A program made the position numbers and the translations under genes. A DNA stretch of 64,000 nucleotides from Streptomyces anulatus (GTDB taxonomy: Bacteria; Actinomycetota; Actinomycetes; Streptomycetales; Streptomycetaceae), in contig NZ_JOEZ01000021.1 of assembly GCF_000721175.1 (NCBI RefSeq), positions 1 to 64,000 of the forward strand, in the 5' to 3' direction. Below are positions 33,412-41,560 of this stretch, in pieces; position 1 is the first letter of the stretch; every line of letters starts with the position of its first letter. A model generated the notes under the pieces. The model worked only from the letters and a program-made list of their open reading frames with translations. It made no database searches and had not been told where the DNA came from.

Positions 33412-33931
33412 CAGGAGCCTCCTCGATGCGGGGGTCCCGCAGACGGTGCGCGAGCGCAGCCCGTCCACGGACCAGATGCGTCTTGATCGTGCTGGTGGAA
33501 AGCCCGGTCTCCCCGGCGATCTGCTCGACCGTGAGGTCGCACAGGTAGTGCAGGGTCAAGGTCCGCCGCTGCTGGCCGGGCAGGTCCCGGAGCGCGTCGA
33601 CCAGCACCACGTGGTCCGGATCCGGCGGCGCGACGTGCTCCGCCGCACCGCTCCCCCGGCCCCAGGCATCCGCCGACCGCCGCCGGAAGCGCCACCGGCT
33701 CACCGCCAGCCGCCACGCGACCGTACGGATCCACGCCTCGGGCTGCCCGTCACGCTCCAGCCGCCCACGCCGGACCCACGCCTTGACGAACGCCTCCTGC
33801 ACGACGTCCTGCGCCTCCTGGAGGTCGCCGGTCATCACGTACAACTGGCCTGTGAGACGCGCGACCGCCTGGGCGTAGAACTCTTCGAACTCCTCGACGG
33901 TCAAAAGTTGCTCCCGGATCTTTCGCTTCAC
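33404..33931 (-). CDS. SigE-family ECF RNA polymerase sigma factor
   Basis: About 175 aa with region 2 (EFEEFYAQAVARLTGQLYVMTGDLQEAQDVVQEAFVKAW) and region 4 (LPGQQRRTLTLHYLCDLTVEQIAGETGLSTSTIKTHLVRGRAAL). The GTG at 33931 is chosen (KRKIREQLLTVEEF) because it fits the family N-terminus; the open frame extends to 34138 without family similarity. It is co-transcribed with a membrane protein whose start it overlaps, suggesting an envelope-signal module. Confidence 0.88.
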   Translation of the reverse strand: MKRKIREQLLTVEEFEEFYAQAVARLTGQLYVMTGDLQEAQDVVQEAFVKAWVRRGRLERDGQPEAWIRTVAWRLAVSRWRFRRRSADAWGRGSGAAEHVAPPDPDHVVLVDALRDLPGQQRRTLTLHYLCDLTVEQIAGETGLSTSTIKTHLVRGRAALAHRLRDPRIEEAPDV

Positions 33932-34209
33932 CGGGTATACGCCCGGCACGCGGCATCCGGTCGACACCGCCAGCCATAAACACGAAGTGACGGTCGTCAC
34001 AGAACCTGAACGACCCCGGAGCCATCGCTTCCCCACGCGCTTCCCGAAGCTCAAGCAGCGAGATCCGAGCGCTCTTAACAGTGATGGGGTGGATGGGTCA
34101 GTTGTCCCACCCGCCCACCCTGGCTGCGAAGTTGACAACTTGTGATCGAGTTGCGACGCACGGTCGTCAGGCTCTAGCGTGCGGGAAGACCACGACCAGG
34201 CAAAAGGAC
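33932..34209. other. divergent intergenic region between sigma-factor and regulator genes
   Basis: About 280 bp, A/T-richer than its surroundings, holding the sigma-gene promoter on one strand and the promoter and leader of the gene at 34276 on the other. CTTAACA at 34073-34079 and TTGACAACTTG at 34131-34141 are possible promoter elements. Confidence 0.45.
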
Positions 34210-34243
34210 GACCCCCACCGGTGCTCCAACACCGATAGGGGTC
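34210..34243 (+). promoter_or_regulatory. leader hairpin upstream of the regulator gene
   Basis: GACCCC pairs with GGGGTC and an inner CGGTG pairs with CACCG around the loop CTCCAA, followed by CTAGCCAC, about 33 bp before the start codon. The transcript leader would fold into a two-part stem; attenuation or RNA-stability roles are possible. Confidence 0.5.
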
Positions 34244-34275
34244 TAGCCACCGAAGATCGGATCGGAACGACCTCC

Positions 34276-35190
34276 ATGGCTGACAGCCAGCTTAGTGATG
34301 CCCCCCGCGCCCCGCACGGGACCCCGCCCGCGCGCCCTCCGGCCGCCCCCACGAGCCCGCCGCCGCACCCCATGGCCAACCCCGGCTACGGCAAGCGCTC
34401 CGCCCCCGGTGAACGTCCCCGTACCGAGCGGGACTTCGCCCATCTCCTTCCCCGTGACGCCGCCGTCGCCGCGTACATCGACCGGCTGCCCGACGGCTCC
34501 GACGTCTCCGTGAAGACCCTCGCCAAGCACCTCCCGTACGGGCAGTGCGCCCTGCGCACCACCCTCAACCGGCTCCAGGACGCCGGGCATCTGCGGCGCG
34601 GCAGCGAGTGCGTGATCACGGACGAGGTCATGCTCTGGGTGACCCGGACCTTCTTCTCCCGCACCGCACGCGAGGACGAGTGGTGGAACGCCTACACACG
34701 GGGCGACGCTCCGCCGGACGAACCCCGACGGCCCACCCGCTCACGGGCGTTCATCCTCCTCGCCGCCCTGGGGCGGACGGCCCCCGCGCTGACGCTGTCC
34801 GCCGCCGACTGCGTACACCTGGAACCACGGGTCGGCGAGTGGCTCGCGCGGGGTGCGACGGAGGCGGAGTTGCTGAACGCGCTCACCGCCGGGCTGCCGT
34901 CGCGCGTCCACCACCCCGCCCGCCTCGTCGAGCAGCGCCTGCTCGACAAGCTGCCGCCCGAGCGGATCCTGCCGGGGCCCCGGACCGTCCTGCGCACCCT
35001 CGAATGCGGCGAGTGCCAAGTCCCCGGCCCGCCCGAAGCACTCCTCGGAGGGCTCTGCCGACCGTGCCGGGGGCCGTCCCCGGAGCCGCCGATCGGCCCG
35101 CCGGGGGCCGTACAGCCGCCCGGCGTACGGGACCGGATGAACGCGGTCCGGGCCGGGCTCGTTCCCCGGTCCGAAAGGACATACCGATGA
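34276..35190 (+). CDS. winged-helix (MarR/HTH) regulator-like protein
   Basis: A 304-aa protein with a Pro-rich N-terminal tail (about 45 residues), then a predicted winged helix (DVSVKTLAKHLPYGQCALRTTLNRLQDAGHLRRGSECV, about residues 70-115). A helical middle domain (EPRVGEWLARGATEAELLNALTAGLP) follows, and a Cys pair C-x-x-C twice near the end (ECGECQVPG, GGLCRPCRG) could form a zinc ribbon. The family is common in Streptomyces; targets are unknown. It ends in an ATGA overlap with a possible start of the Uma2 gene. Confidence 0.7.
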   Translation: MADSQLSDAPRAPHGTPPARPPAAPTSPPPHPMANPGYGKRSAPGERPRTERDFAHLLPRDAAVAAYIDRLPDGSDVSVKTLAKHLPYGQCALRTTLNRLQDAGHLRRGSECVITDEVMLWVTRTFFSRTAREDEWWNAYTRGDAPPDEPRRPTRSRAFILLAALGRTAPALTLSAADCVHLEPRVGEWLARGATEAELLNALTAGLPSRVHHPARLVEQRLLDKLPPERILPGPRTVLRTLECGECQVPGPPEALLGGLCRPCRGPSPEPPIGPPGAVQPPGVRDRMNAVRAGLVPRSERTYR

Positions 35191-35246
35191 CCGTCCAGCT
35201 CGTCCGCAGATCCGACGGGGCACGATGGAGGGGAGGAGGCGACGCC

Positions 35247-35834
35247 ATGACCCCCAGCTCCGCCGATCACGCACCGCACGCCCAGATGTCCGTCGAGGAG
35301 TTCGAGCAGCTTGCCCGGACGGCCCCCGAGACCGTGACGCTTGAGCTCATCAACGGAAAACTAGAGGTCAAGCCCGTGCCTGACGGGGATCACGACGAGA
35401 TCATCATGTGGGTCGCGATGCAGTGCATGCAGCAGCAGCCGGAGCTGCGGCTGTACCGCGAGCGCGGACTTCGGATCGGTGGATACCGCAACGGTCGCGC
35501 ACGGCCGGACGGCACACTGGCCCAGGCTGGTCGCTTCGCCGGGGACGGCGAGTGGTCGGACCCTGACCGCGTACTCATGACCGTCGAGGTCACCTCGCAC
35601 GACCACGACACCGACAGCCGCGACCGCGCGGAGAAGCGGGACGGATACGCGTCGGCATCCATTCCCGTCTACCTGCTCATCGACCGCGACGACGACACCC
35701 TTGTCGTCCACAGCGAGCCGGAGAAGGGCCGGTACAGGCAGCGGACGACCTTCGGGTACGGCGACACCGTTCGGCTCCCCGGTCCCGTCGACATCACCCT
35801 GGACACGGAGGAACTCAAGAACTACAGCGGCTGA
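35247..35834 (+). CDS. Uma2-family endonuclease-like protein (DUF820)
   Basis: A 195-aa PD-(D/E)XK Uma2 protein. Motifs: MSVEEFEQLARTAPETVTLELINGKLEV (N-terminus), ARPDGTL, VLMTVEVTSHDHDTDSRDRAEKRDGYASA and VYLLIDRDDDTLVVHSEP. Two starts compete: ATG 35187, which overlaps the upstream stop as ATGA, and ATG 35247, which has a very strong GGGGAGGAGG site and gives the standard family N-terminus; I chose the latter. It is a divergent paralogue of the Uma2 gene at 11.7 kb. Confidence 0.85.
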   Translation: MTPSSADHAPHAQMSVEEFEQLARTAPETVTLELINGKLEVKPVPDGDHDEIIMWVAMQCMQQQPELRLYRERGLRIGGYRNGRARPDGTLAQAGRFAGDGEWSDPDRVLMTVEVTSHDHDTDSRDRAEKRDGYASASIPVYLLIDRDDDTLVVHSEPEKGRYRQRTTFGYGDTVRLPGPVDITLDTEELKNYSG

Positions 35835-35902
35835 CCCGTCACTCGTGGCAAGCGCGCAGGGCCACGAGGGCCGAACCCTGAGGCCTCTGAGGCGTGAAGC
35901 GG

Positions 35903-36157
35903 TCAGAAGCCACCGGTGAAGGCGAAGAGGAAAGAGAGCGGGAAAAGCACACCAACGGCGCCCATGGACAGGCCGGCGATGCACTGACTGCGGTTGAACC
36001 TGCTGATCAGTCCGAGGACACCGAAGGTGATCGCGAGACTGCCGGCCAGGATGGCGAAGATGCCGAAGAAGAACGCGGCGATCAGCGCGAGGACCCCGAG
36101 GCCGAGCGAGACGGGCCCGTAAAGGGTTGCGGGGCTTTCGTCGGTTCCGGTTCCCAT
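35903..36157 (-). CDS. small DUF4190-like membrane protein
   Basis: An 84-aa protein with a short acidic N-terminus and two TM helices (PVSLGLGVLALIAAFFFGIFAILAGSLAITFGVLG and IAGLSMGAVGVLFPLSFLFAF). It resembles small DUF4190-type proteins of unknown function. It follows the lasso ABC exporter gene 75 bp downstream on the same strand, so it may be transcribed with that cluster, but nothing else ties it to lasso peptide biology. Confidence 0.65.
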   Translation of the reverse strand: MGTGTDESPATLYGPVSLGLGVLALIAAFFFGIFAILAGSLAITFGVLGLISRFNRSQCIAGLSMGAVGVLFPLSFLFAFTGGF

Positions 36158-36231
36158 GTCTCCATCATGGCATCCGGCGTCCGAACCACCCCGAGCGGGC
36201 GCACTCATGCCGCCCCGCACCGCCCGGCCCC

Positions 36232-38088
36232 TCACCGCGCGTCCGCCGCCAGTTGCGTCGTCGCCAGCTCGCGGTACAGCTCGTCCCCGGCCATCAGCTC
36301 TTCGTGCGTGCCCGCCGTGCGGACCCGGCCGTCCTCCAGGACCACGATGCGGTCCGCGTGGCGGACGGTGGACAGGCGGTGCGCGATGACCAACACCGTC
36401 GTCTGATCGGCCATTTCGAGGATGACGTCGCGCAGCGCCTGCTCGTTGACCGCGTCCAGTTGCGAGGTCACCTCGTCCAGCAGGAGCAGACGGGGGCGGC
36501 GCAGCAGGGCGCGGGCGATGGCGATGCGCTGGCGCTCGCCGCCGGAGAGGGTGACGCCGCGGTGGCCGACCGCCGTGTCCAGACCGTCCGGCAGCCGGTC
36601 GACCAGGGCGTCCAGGCGGGTACGGGCCACCGCGGCCGCCAGCGCCTCGTCCTCGGCGTCCGGGGCGGCGAAGAGGAGGTTCTCGCGGAGCGTCCCGGCC
36701 AGGACCGGCGCGTCCTGTTCCACGTACGCGAGCGAGGCCCGCAACTCGGCCAGCGGCCAGTCGCGGATGTCCCGGTCGGCGACCGTGATCGTGCCGCCGT
36801 CGTGGTCGTAGAACCGTTCCAGCAGGCTGAACACCGTCGACTTGCCCGCCCCCGACGGGCCCACCAGCGCGACCAGGCCACCCGTCGGAACGTCGAACGT
36901 CACCCCCTTGTGGGCGGGGGCCCGCTCGTCCCCGTACCCGAACGTCACGTCCTGGAAAGTGACGCCCAGCGGGGTGGCGTCAGGCGGTACGCCCCCGAAG
37001 CCCGTCGCCGCTTCACCCGGCAGCGACTCCACCTCGTCGATCCGGCGCACCGCCGCGAGGCCGCTCTGCAAGCCCGTCCAGCCCTCGACCAGGCCGCCGA
37101 TCGGGCCCATCAGATAGAAGAGGTAGAGCAGGAACGCGATCAGCGACGAGATCTCCAGCGAGCCGGAGGCGACCCGCGCGCCGCCGACGCCCAGCACCGC
37201 CAGGAACGCCAGCTGGATCGACATCATCATCGTGACGTCGGAGACCGACGACCACCGCGCCACCGAGACCCCCCGGTCGTGCGCGTGCCGGGCCGCCACC
37301 GCGACGGCCGCCGTCTCCCGCTCCTCCGCCCCGCTCGCCTTGACCGTGCGGAACGCCTGGAGCACCCGGTCCAGGGCCGCGCCCATCGCGCCCACGGACT
37401 CCTGGGCTCGGAGCTGGGCCCGCTGGATGCGCGGCATCAGCAAGGCCGTCACGGCTCCGATGCCGACGATCACCACCAGCGTCACGCCGAGCAGCGTCAG
37501 GTCCATGTAGGCCATGAAGCCGATCGTCCCCAGCAGCATCAGCACACTGTTGAACGACTCGACCAGACCGCTGGAGAGGACGGTTCGCAGGAGCGTCGTG
37601 TCGCTGGTGACGCGGGCCTGAAGGTCGCCGGGGGTGAGCCGGTCCACCGCCGGGACCTTCAACCTCATGATGCATCCCACCAGTTGGTCACGCGCACGGA
37701 GGACGACGCCTTCTCCCGTACGGGACATGAGGTAGCGCCCGTACGCGGAGAGGCAGGCCCCGGCCAGCACGAGGGCGGTCAGCGCGACGAGCGGGGCCAC
37801 GGGCGAGCGGTCGGCCGCGAACGCGTCGACGGCGTACTTCGCCATCAGCGGCATCGCCAGCCCGGCCGCCGACCCGGTGAGCGAGAGGAGGCCCGCGCGG
37901 ACCAGTACGCCCCGGTGGGGGCGGACCCGGGCGAGGAGCAGGCGCAGGGGGGACGGGCCGGACTCCGCCCCGGCGCCCTCCCCGGGGGGCGCCGGCTTCC
38001 CGGCGGGCCCCGGCCCCGCCGCCGGTGTCGCCGCGCCCTCAGGCGCTCTGCCCGCTTCCGCCTCCGTCGTCCCCGCCACCGCGCTCAC
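36232..38088 (-). CDS. lasso peptide ABC exporter (permease-ATPase fusion)
   Basis: A 618-aa half-transporter. The membrane domain (about 65-350) has six helices and VVLRARDQLVGCIMRLKVPAVDRLTPGDLQARVTSD, the typical exporter coupling region. The ATPase has Walker A GPSGAGKST, Q-loop AYVEQDAPVLAGTLREN, signature LSGGERQR and Walker B LLLLDEVTSQLDAVNE. It is the D component of the lasso cluster and should export the mature peptide and give self-immunity. The GTG start at 38088 lies inside the B2 gene (50-bp overlap), so the N-terminal 45 Ala/Gly/Pro-rich residues are tentative. Confidence 0.9.
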   Translation of the reverse strand: MSAVAGTTEAEAGRAPEGAATPAAGPGPAGKPAPPGEGAGAESGPSPLRLLLARVRPHRGVLVRAGLLSLTGSAAGLAMPLMAKYAVDAFAADRSPVAPLVALTALVLAGACLSAYGRYLMSRTGEGVVLRARDQLVGCIMRLKVPAVDRLTPGDLQARVTSDTTLLRTVLSSGLVESFNSVLMLLGTIGFMAYMDLTLLGVTLVVIVGIGAVTALLMPRIQRAQLRAQESVGAMGAALDRVLQAFRTVKASGAEERETAAVAVAARHAHDRGVSVARWSSVSDVTMMMSIQLAFLAVLGVGGARVASGSLEISSLIAFLLYLFYLMGPIGGLVEGWTGLQSGLAAVRRIDEVESLPGEAATGFGGVPPDATPLGVTFQDVTFGYGDERAPAHKGVTFDVPTGGLVALVGPSGAGKSTVFSLLERFYDHDGGTITVADRDIRDWPLAELRASLAYVEQDAPVLAGTLRENLLFAAPDAEDEALAAAVARTRLDALVDRLPDGLDTAVGHRGVTLSGGERQRIAIARALLRRPRLLLLDEVTSQLDAVNEQALRDVILEMADQTTVLVIAHRLSTVRHADRIVVLEDGRVRTAGTHEELMAGDELYRELATTQLAADAR

Positions 38089-38512
38089 CCGGAACCCCCT
38101 CGCCTACCGTCACCATCACCAAGGGACGCAGATCCGCCGGTTCCGCCTGCTCCCCGACCGTACGGCCCTCCGCCTGCACCCAAGCATGCGGCGAGAACGG
38201 CGGAGCCGCCCGCACCCCCGCGCACCAGTCGGGCCAGACGCCGGACATCCGGCAGGCCAGGGCGACGGCGACCGAGCGGGGCAGACAGCCGTAACGTCCA
38301 GCGCAGCGGCGGCTGGTGGCGACGACCGCCTCGATCACCTCCAGCGTCTCCGCGTACGAGGCCGGCCGCGCGCCCCGGGAGCACCTGGTCAGCACCCGGC
38401 GCAGCCGGCCGGGCTTCAGGCGGGCCAGGACGAACGCGGCGGCGACGGCCGTGCGCAGCCGCACCCCGCCCACTCCCGCGCCCCGGCGCGGCATCGTCAT
38501 CTCGGTGGTCAC
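38039..38512 (-). CDS. lasso peptide leader peptidase (B2, transglutaminase-like)
   Basis: A 157-aa homologue of the lasso B2 protein, the cysteine protease that removes the leader before cyclisation. The predicted catalytic residues are Cys76 in GRYGCLPRSVA and His109 in FSPHAWVQAEG; an acidic partner follows shortly after. The start overlaps the B1 stop (ATGA). The C-terminal 20 residues are Gly-rich and overlap the exporter start. Confidence 0.9.
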   Translation of the reverse strand: MTTEMTMPRRGAGVGGVRLRTAVAAAFVLARLKPGRLRRVLTRCSRGARPASYAETLEVIEAVVATSRRCAGRYGCLPRSVAVALACRMSGVWPDWCAGVRAAPPFSPHAWVQAEGRTVGEQAEPADLRPLVMVTVGEGVPGERGGGDDGGGSGQSA

Positions 38513-38760
38513 GGGCGCAGGATCCTCGCCTCGACGAGCTGCCGGGTCAGCTCCGCGACGTCCGACTCCGCCTCGGCCCGCTCCACGTCGAACGCGGCGA
38601 GGATCCGCTCCACGGCGACCTCGGGGGTGTGTCCCGCGGCGAGAGCGTCGACGACGATGACGCTGGTGTCGTTCAACTGCCAGTAGCTGCCGTCCTTCTC
38701 GTCGAGGAGGACGCCGCCGTACTCGGTGGTCGTGACGGCGATGCCTTTTCTGAGCTTCAC
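38509..38760 (-). CDS. lasso peptide RRE protein (B1, PqqD-like)
   Basis: An 83-aa stand-alone RiPP recognition element. The winged-helix PqqD fold is visible as VTTTEYGGVLLDEKDGSYWQLNDTSVIVVDALAAG, then VERILAAFDVERAEAESDVAELTRQLVEARIL. It should bind the precursor leader through the Y-x-x-P motif and present it to B2. The GTG start at 38760 overlaps the stop of the cyclase gene (GTGA), giving tight translational coupling. Confidence 0.92.
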   Translation of the reverse strand: MKLRKGIAVTTTEYGGVLLDEKDGSYWQLNDTSVIVVDALAAGHTPEVAVERILAAFDVERAEAESDVAELTRQLVEARILRP

Positions 38761-40676
38761 AGGGATGCCTCGCTGGTAGAGGGCCGATGGGGGGCGGGCC
38801 AGGCGTTCTCGGCCGTGCGGAGCCAGGTCTCCCCGGCCACGGTCGGGGAGATGGAGTGCTCGGCCAGGACCGGGGAGAAGGGCTCGGCGGCGAGCCTGAG
38901 CAGCCGGCCGGAGTCGACCAGGCCGTGTGCGGCGAGCCGGGAGTCCGTCCACAACTCCGTCAGTTCCGGGGCGTGTTCGCTCAGGCCCTGGTGTTCGTCG
39001 GAGGACATGTGGTCCTTCGTCGTCCGGGCCAGCAGCGCGTTTGGCACCACCCCGCGCATCGCCTCGGCGAGCAGCGGCTTGTAGCGCCAGGGGCTGACCC
39101 GCTCCGGCAGACGCACGGCGAGGGTCGCCTCCAGCACCCGGTCGTCGTAGAACGGCGCGGCGACCGGCAGCCCGATCGTCATGCCGACGTCCTCCATCGC
39201 CTGGAAGTGCCGGGCCCCCATCCGTACGGCGTCGATGTCCACATGCCGCCCGCGCCACGGGTCGATCGGCTCGGCGTGCTCGGCAGCGGCCCGGAACTCC
39301 TCGGTGATCAGGGCGCATCCGTGCTCGGTGAACCAGGGCCGCAGGGACTGCCGTACGCCCCAGGAGAGCAGCGGGGTCCGGGCGACGGGCTGGGGTTCGG
39401 TGCTGACCGCCCCCGCGATCCAGCGGGGGAACGTGGAGCGGGCCAGCAGGGCCTTCACCGTGGGCAGCAGAGGCCAGCCGAGCTGGTGGCGCAGGCCGCT
39501 GAGGTGGTTCCAGGCGGTGAGGGGGTTGCCGTGGAAGAGGTCCTGGTAGGCGTGGGGCAGGCCGAGGAAGAGTTCGTCGCCGCCGTAGCCGGTGAGGTGG
39601 TAGCGGGAGCCGGTGGCGTGGGCGCGGCTCAGGAGCAGGTGTGCGCGGGCGCGTCCGGGCGCGACGGGCAGCGGTTCGTCGTTCAGCTCGGCGGAGGTGG
39701 CGGCGAGGTCGGCGTAGAAGTAGGGGGCGTCGCCGGCGGGGATGACGTGGTGGTCCAGGGCGGTGGCTGCCGGCGTGCTCAGGTGGGCCGCCTCGACCGC
39801 CCTCCGCGCCCATGACTCGTCCTCGCTGTAGCGGTCCCGGGCGGCCACCGTCAGCAGGGACAGCGCCGCCGGTCCGGTGTCCCGGGCGGCGAAGGTGAGT
39901 GCCGTGGAGTCCATGCCGCCGGAGAGCTCGCAGCTGATCCGGTCCACGCCGCCGACGTGGGCCCGTACGGAGGCGGCGACGGCGTCACCGAGTCTTCGGG
40001 CCCCTTCCGCCAGGGAGAGTTCGCCGGGCGGCGGCTCCCACCAGCGGTACTCCGTGGGCCCGGGGGCAGCGGCCGTGCCCGGTGCTGCGGCGGGCAGGGC
40101 CAGGCCGTACCCGGCGCCGGTCTCGTGCACGCCACGCCACACGACGCGGCGGCTCAGGGGGTGCGGCACGAAGTCCAGCAGCCTCAGCGCCAGCGCCCCG
40201 TCGTCCAGGGGCGCGTCGGTCAGGCGGGCCAGGACCGCGGGGCGGTCGGACGCGAGGGTTCCGGCATCCGGGTGCCGGGCGTGGTAGATCCGGCGCAGTC
40301 CGGAGGCGGTGCCCCGGATCCACGTCTCCCCGGAGAGCCGGGCGACGACGTGGTACAGCCCGGGCAGCCGGGCGAGGCGGCGTTCCAGCCCGGCCCGGTC
40401 CCGGGCGCCCTCCAGGAGCCCGGCGAGCACCGCGTCGGGGACGCGGTCCGGGCCGATGAGGACGAGGGCGTCCGCGCCCCGGGCGAGGTGGCTGACCTTG
40501 CGGTGCAGCGGGCGGGCGACGACCCAGGGCCGGCCCGAGGGATGGGCGACGGTCAGGGCGTCGCCCGCCCGCGGGGCCGGCCCGGTCGCTTCCGGTGCGG
40601 GAATCCGCCCGGCCACCGCCGCTCCCGCCACGCTGTCCGGCAGGACGACGAAGTAGTCACGCAGCTGGCCGGGCAT
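38757..40676 (-). CDS. lasso peptide cyclase (asparagine synthetase-like C protein)
   Basis: A 640-aa homologue of asparagine synthetase B that adenylates the ring-forming acidic side chain and joins it to the core N-terminus. The N-terminal glutaminase-like domain lacks the catalytic Cys2 (MPGQLRDYFV), as in other lasso C proteins. The ATP-pyrophosphatase loop is SCELSGGMDSTALTF, and GYGGDELFLGLPHAYQD follows. ATG 40676 is preferred over GTG 40682 because AAGGTGA then serves as ribosome-binding site. It begins 51 bp after the precursor stop. Confidence 0.93.
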   Translation of the reverse strand: MPGQLRDYFVVLPDSVAGAAVAGRIPAPEATGPAPRAGDALTVAHPSGRPWVVARPLHRKVSHLARGADALVLIGPDRVPDAVLAGLLEGARDRAGLERRLARLPGLYHVVARLSGETWIRGTASGLRRIYHARHPDAGTLASDRPAVLARLTDAPLDDGALALRLLDFVPHPLSRRVVWRGVHETGAGYGLALPAAAPGTAAAPGPTEYRWWEPPPGELSLAEGARRLGDAVAASVRAHVGGVDRISCELSGGMDSTALTFAARDTGPAALSLLTVAARDRYSEDESWARRAVEAAHLSTPAATALDHHVIPAGDAPYFYADLAATSAELNDEPLPVAPGRARAHLLLSRAHATGSRYHLTGYGGDELFLGLPHAYQDLFHGNPLTAWNHLSGLRHQLGWPLLPTVKALLARSTFPRWIAGAVSTEPQPVARTPLLSWGVRQSLRPWFTEHGCALITEEFRAAAEHAEPIDPWRGRHVDIDAVRMGARHFQAMEDVGMTIGLPVAAPFYDDRVLEATLAVRLPERVSPWRYKPLLAEAMRGVVPNALLARTTKDHMSSDEHQGLSEHAPELTELWTDSRLAAHGLVDSGRLLRLAAEPFSPVLAEHSISPTVAGETWLRTAENAWPAPHRPSTSEASL

Positions 40677-40726
40677 CTTCACCTTTCGGAAGTTCTCACA
40701 CGGTGCACAGGAGACAGACCGGCGGA

Positions 40727-40849
40727 TCAGACGATGCGCCGGGTCCAGTACTCCTTGTACGAGCCGACGAAGTAGCCGGCGGTCTTCTTCGAAAAGTCGC
40801 CCTGCTTGAACAGCGACGGCTTCACATAAGCCTTCTTCTGCAGCTTCAT
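40727..40849 (-). CDS. lasso peptide precursor (A peptide)
   Basis: A 40-residue gene missed by usual length cut-offs. The leader (residues 1-24) contains the class II motif Y8-x-x-P11-x-L13-x-x-x-G17-x-F19 and a Thr at the penultimate position (T23-A24). The predicted core is GYFVGSYKEYWTRRIV (25-40). Gly1 and Glu9 of the core would form a nine-residue macrolactam ring, leaving the seven-residue tail YWTRRIV with bulky Tyr/Trp and two Arg as possible steric plugs. There is no Cys. A strong AAGGGAAGG precedes the ATG, and the other lasso genes follow on the same strand. Confidence 0.93.
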   Translation of the reverse strand: MKLQKKAYVKPSLFKQGDFSKKTAGYFVGSYKEYWTRRIV

Positions 40850-41373
40850 GACACCTTCCCTTCTGTACGGTTGACGACCGTTATGCCCAAACAACCTCTG
40901 CATAACTGACGTTACTCATGCGACTGGTGTTCACCACGTGAACACCCAGAGCCATCATGTCCCGCTGCTGAACCGGTACGCATGATTCCGACTTACCGTG
41001 CGAAGTTGGCTGGATAGCACGAGCGGCGAGATCCGGAGCGGGCCGCTCCGGGAGGTCTCCACCGGGGCCGGGACACCGGACGGCCGCCATGTGCAGTCGC
41101 ACACCACCGTGGCACGGAGGGGCAGTGGACCGAACCAATGGCCGGCTGCGGTCACCGGACCGGGCAGTGAGCTGCCAAGAGAGGGAGCGGCCTGCGGGCG
41201 AACCGGCGAACCAGCCGGAACGGGCCACCGGGCGGCCTCACGTCCGCATTACCTCAGGAACCCGCGGGCGCGCCACCGCCATCGGCATCACCGGACCGAC
41301 ACGTGCTGCCGCACGGGCAAGGGCACGGCAAGTAGCCATTCGGCCACGCCGGCCGCGCGCAGCCACCCCGTGG
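40850..41373. other. gene-free stretch upstream of the lasso cluster
   Basis: About 520 bp. It includes the A/T-richer promoter region of the lasso operon just upstream of 40850 (for example GTGAACACCAGTCGCATG... on the minus strand) and then a stretch without a credible gene. Confidence 0.5.
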
Positions 41374-41508
41374 CTACCGCCGGCGCGGCCGACAGCCGGC
41401 CCAGGCCGCCGTGCCCGCGCCCAGCAGCAGCAGCAGCAGCAGCAGCAGGATCATGCCGTAGCCGACGACCGTCGGGGAGTGGGCGTACCACCCTCCGCCG
41501 TCGAACAC
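41374..41508 (-). CDS. possible 44-aa single-helix membrane peptide
   Basis: The frame VFDGGGWYAHSPTVVGYGMI is followed by nine leucines, then GAGTAAWAGCRPRRR and a stop: one TM helix with a positively charged C-terminal end. The leucine run is encoded by the (CTG)9/(CAG)9 microsatellite. Aromatic and Gly residues before the helix look protein-like, but there is no strong ribosome-binding site before GTG 41508, and the gene remains tentative. Confidence 0.4.
   Translation of the reverse strand: MFDGGGWYAHSPTVVGYGMILLLLLLLLLGAGTAAWAGCRPRRR
41422..41448. repeat. (CAG)9 trinucleotide microsatellite
   Basis: Nine perfect CAG units. On the minus strand they read as nine leucine codons CTG in the frame of the small membrane peptide. 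Length changes would be in-frame. Confidence 0.9.
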
Positions 41509-41560
41509 CTGGGTCGCGGTGATGGTTTCGGGGTCGGCCCGGCCGTCGTGGCCGGGAACG

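Noticed and set aside
36127..39084. A 985-codon plus-strand frame across the lasso cluster
   Set aside because: Antisense to the exporter, B2, B1 and cyclase genes, all of which have clear motifs.
40850..41373. A second lasso precursor gene upstream of the cluster
   Set aside because: No short frame has the Y-x-x-P leader motif with a following Gly and an acidic residue at ring position 7-9.
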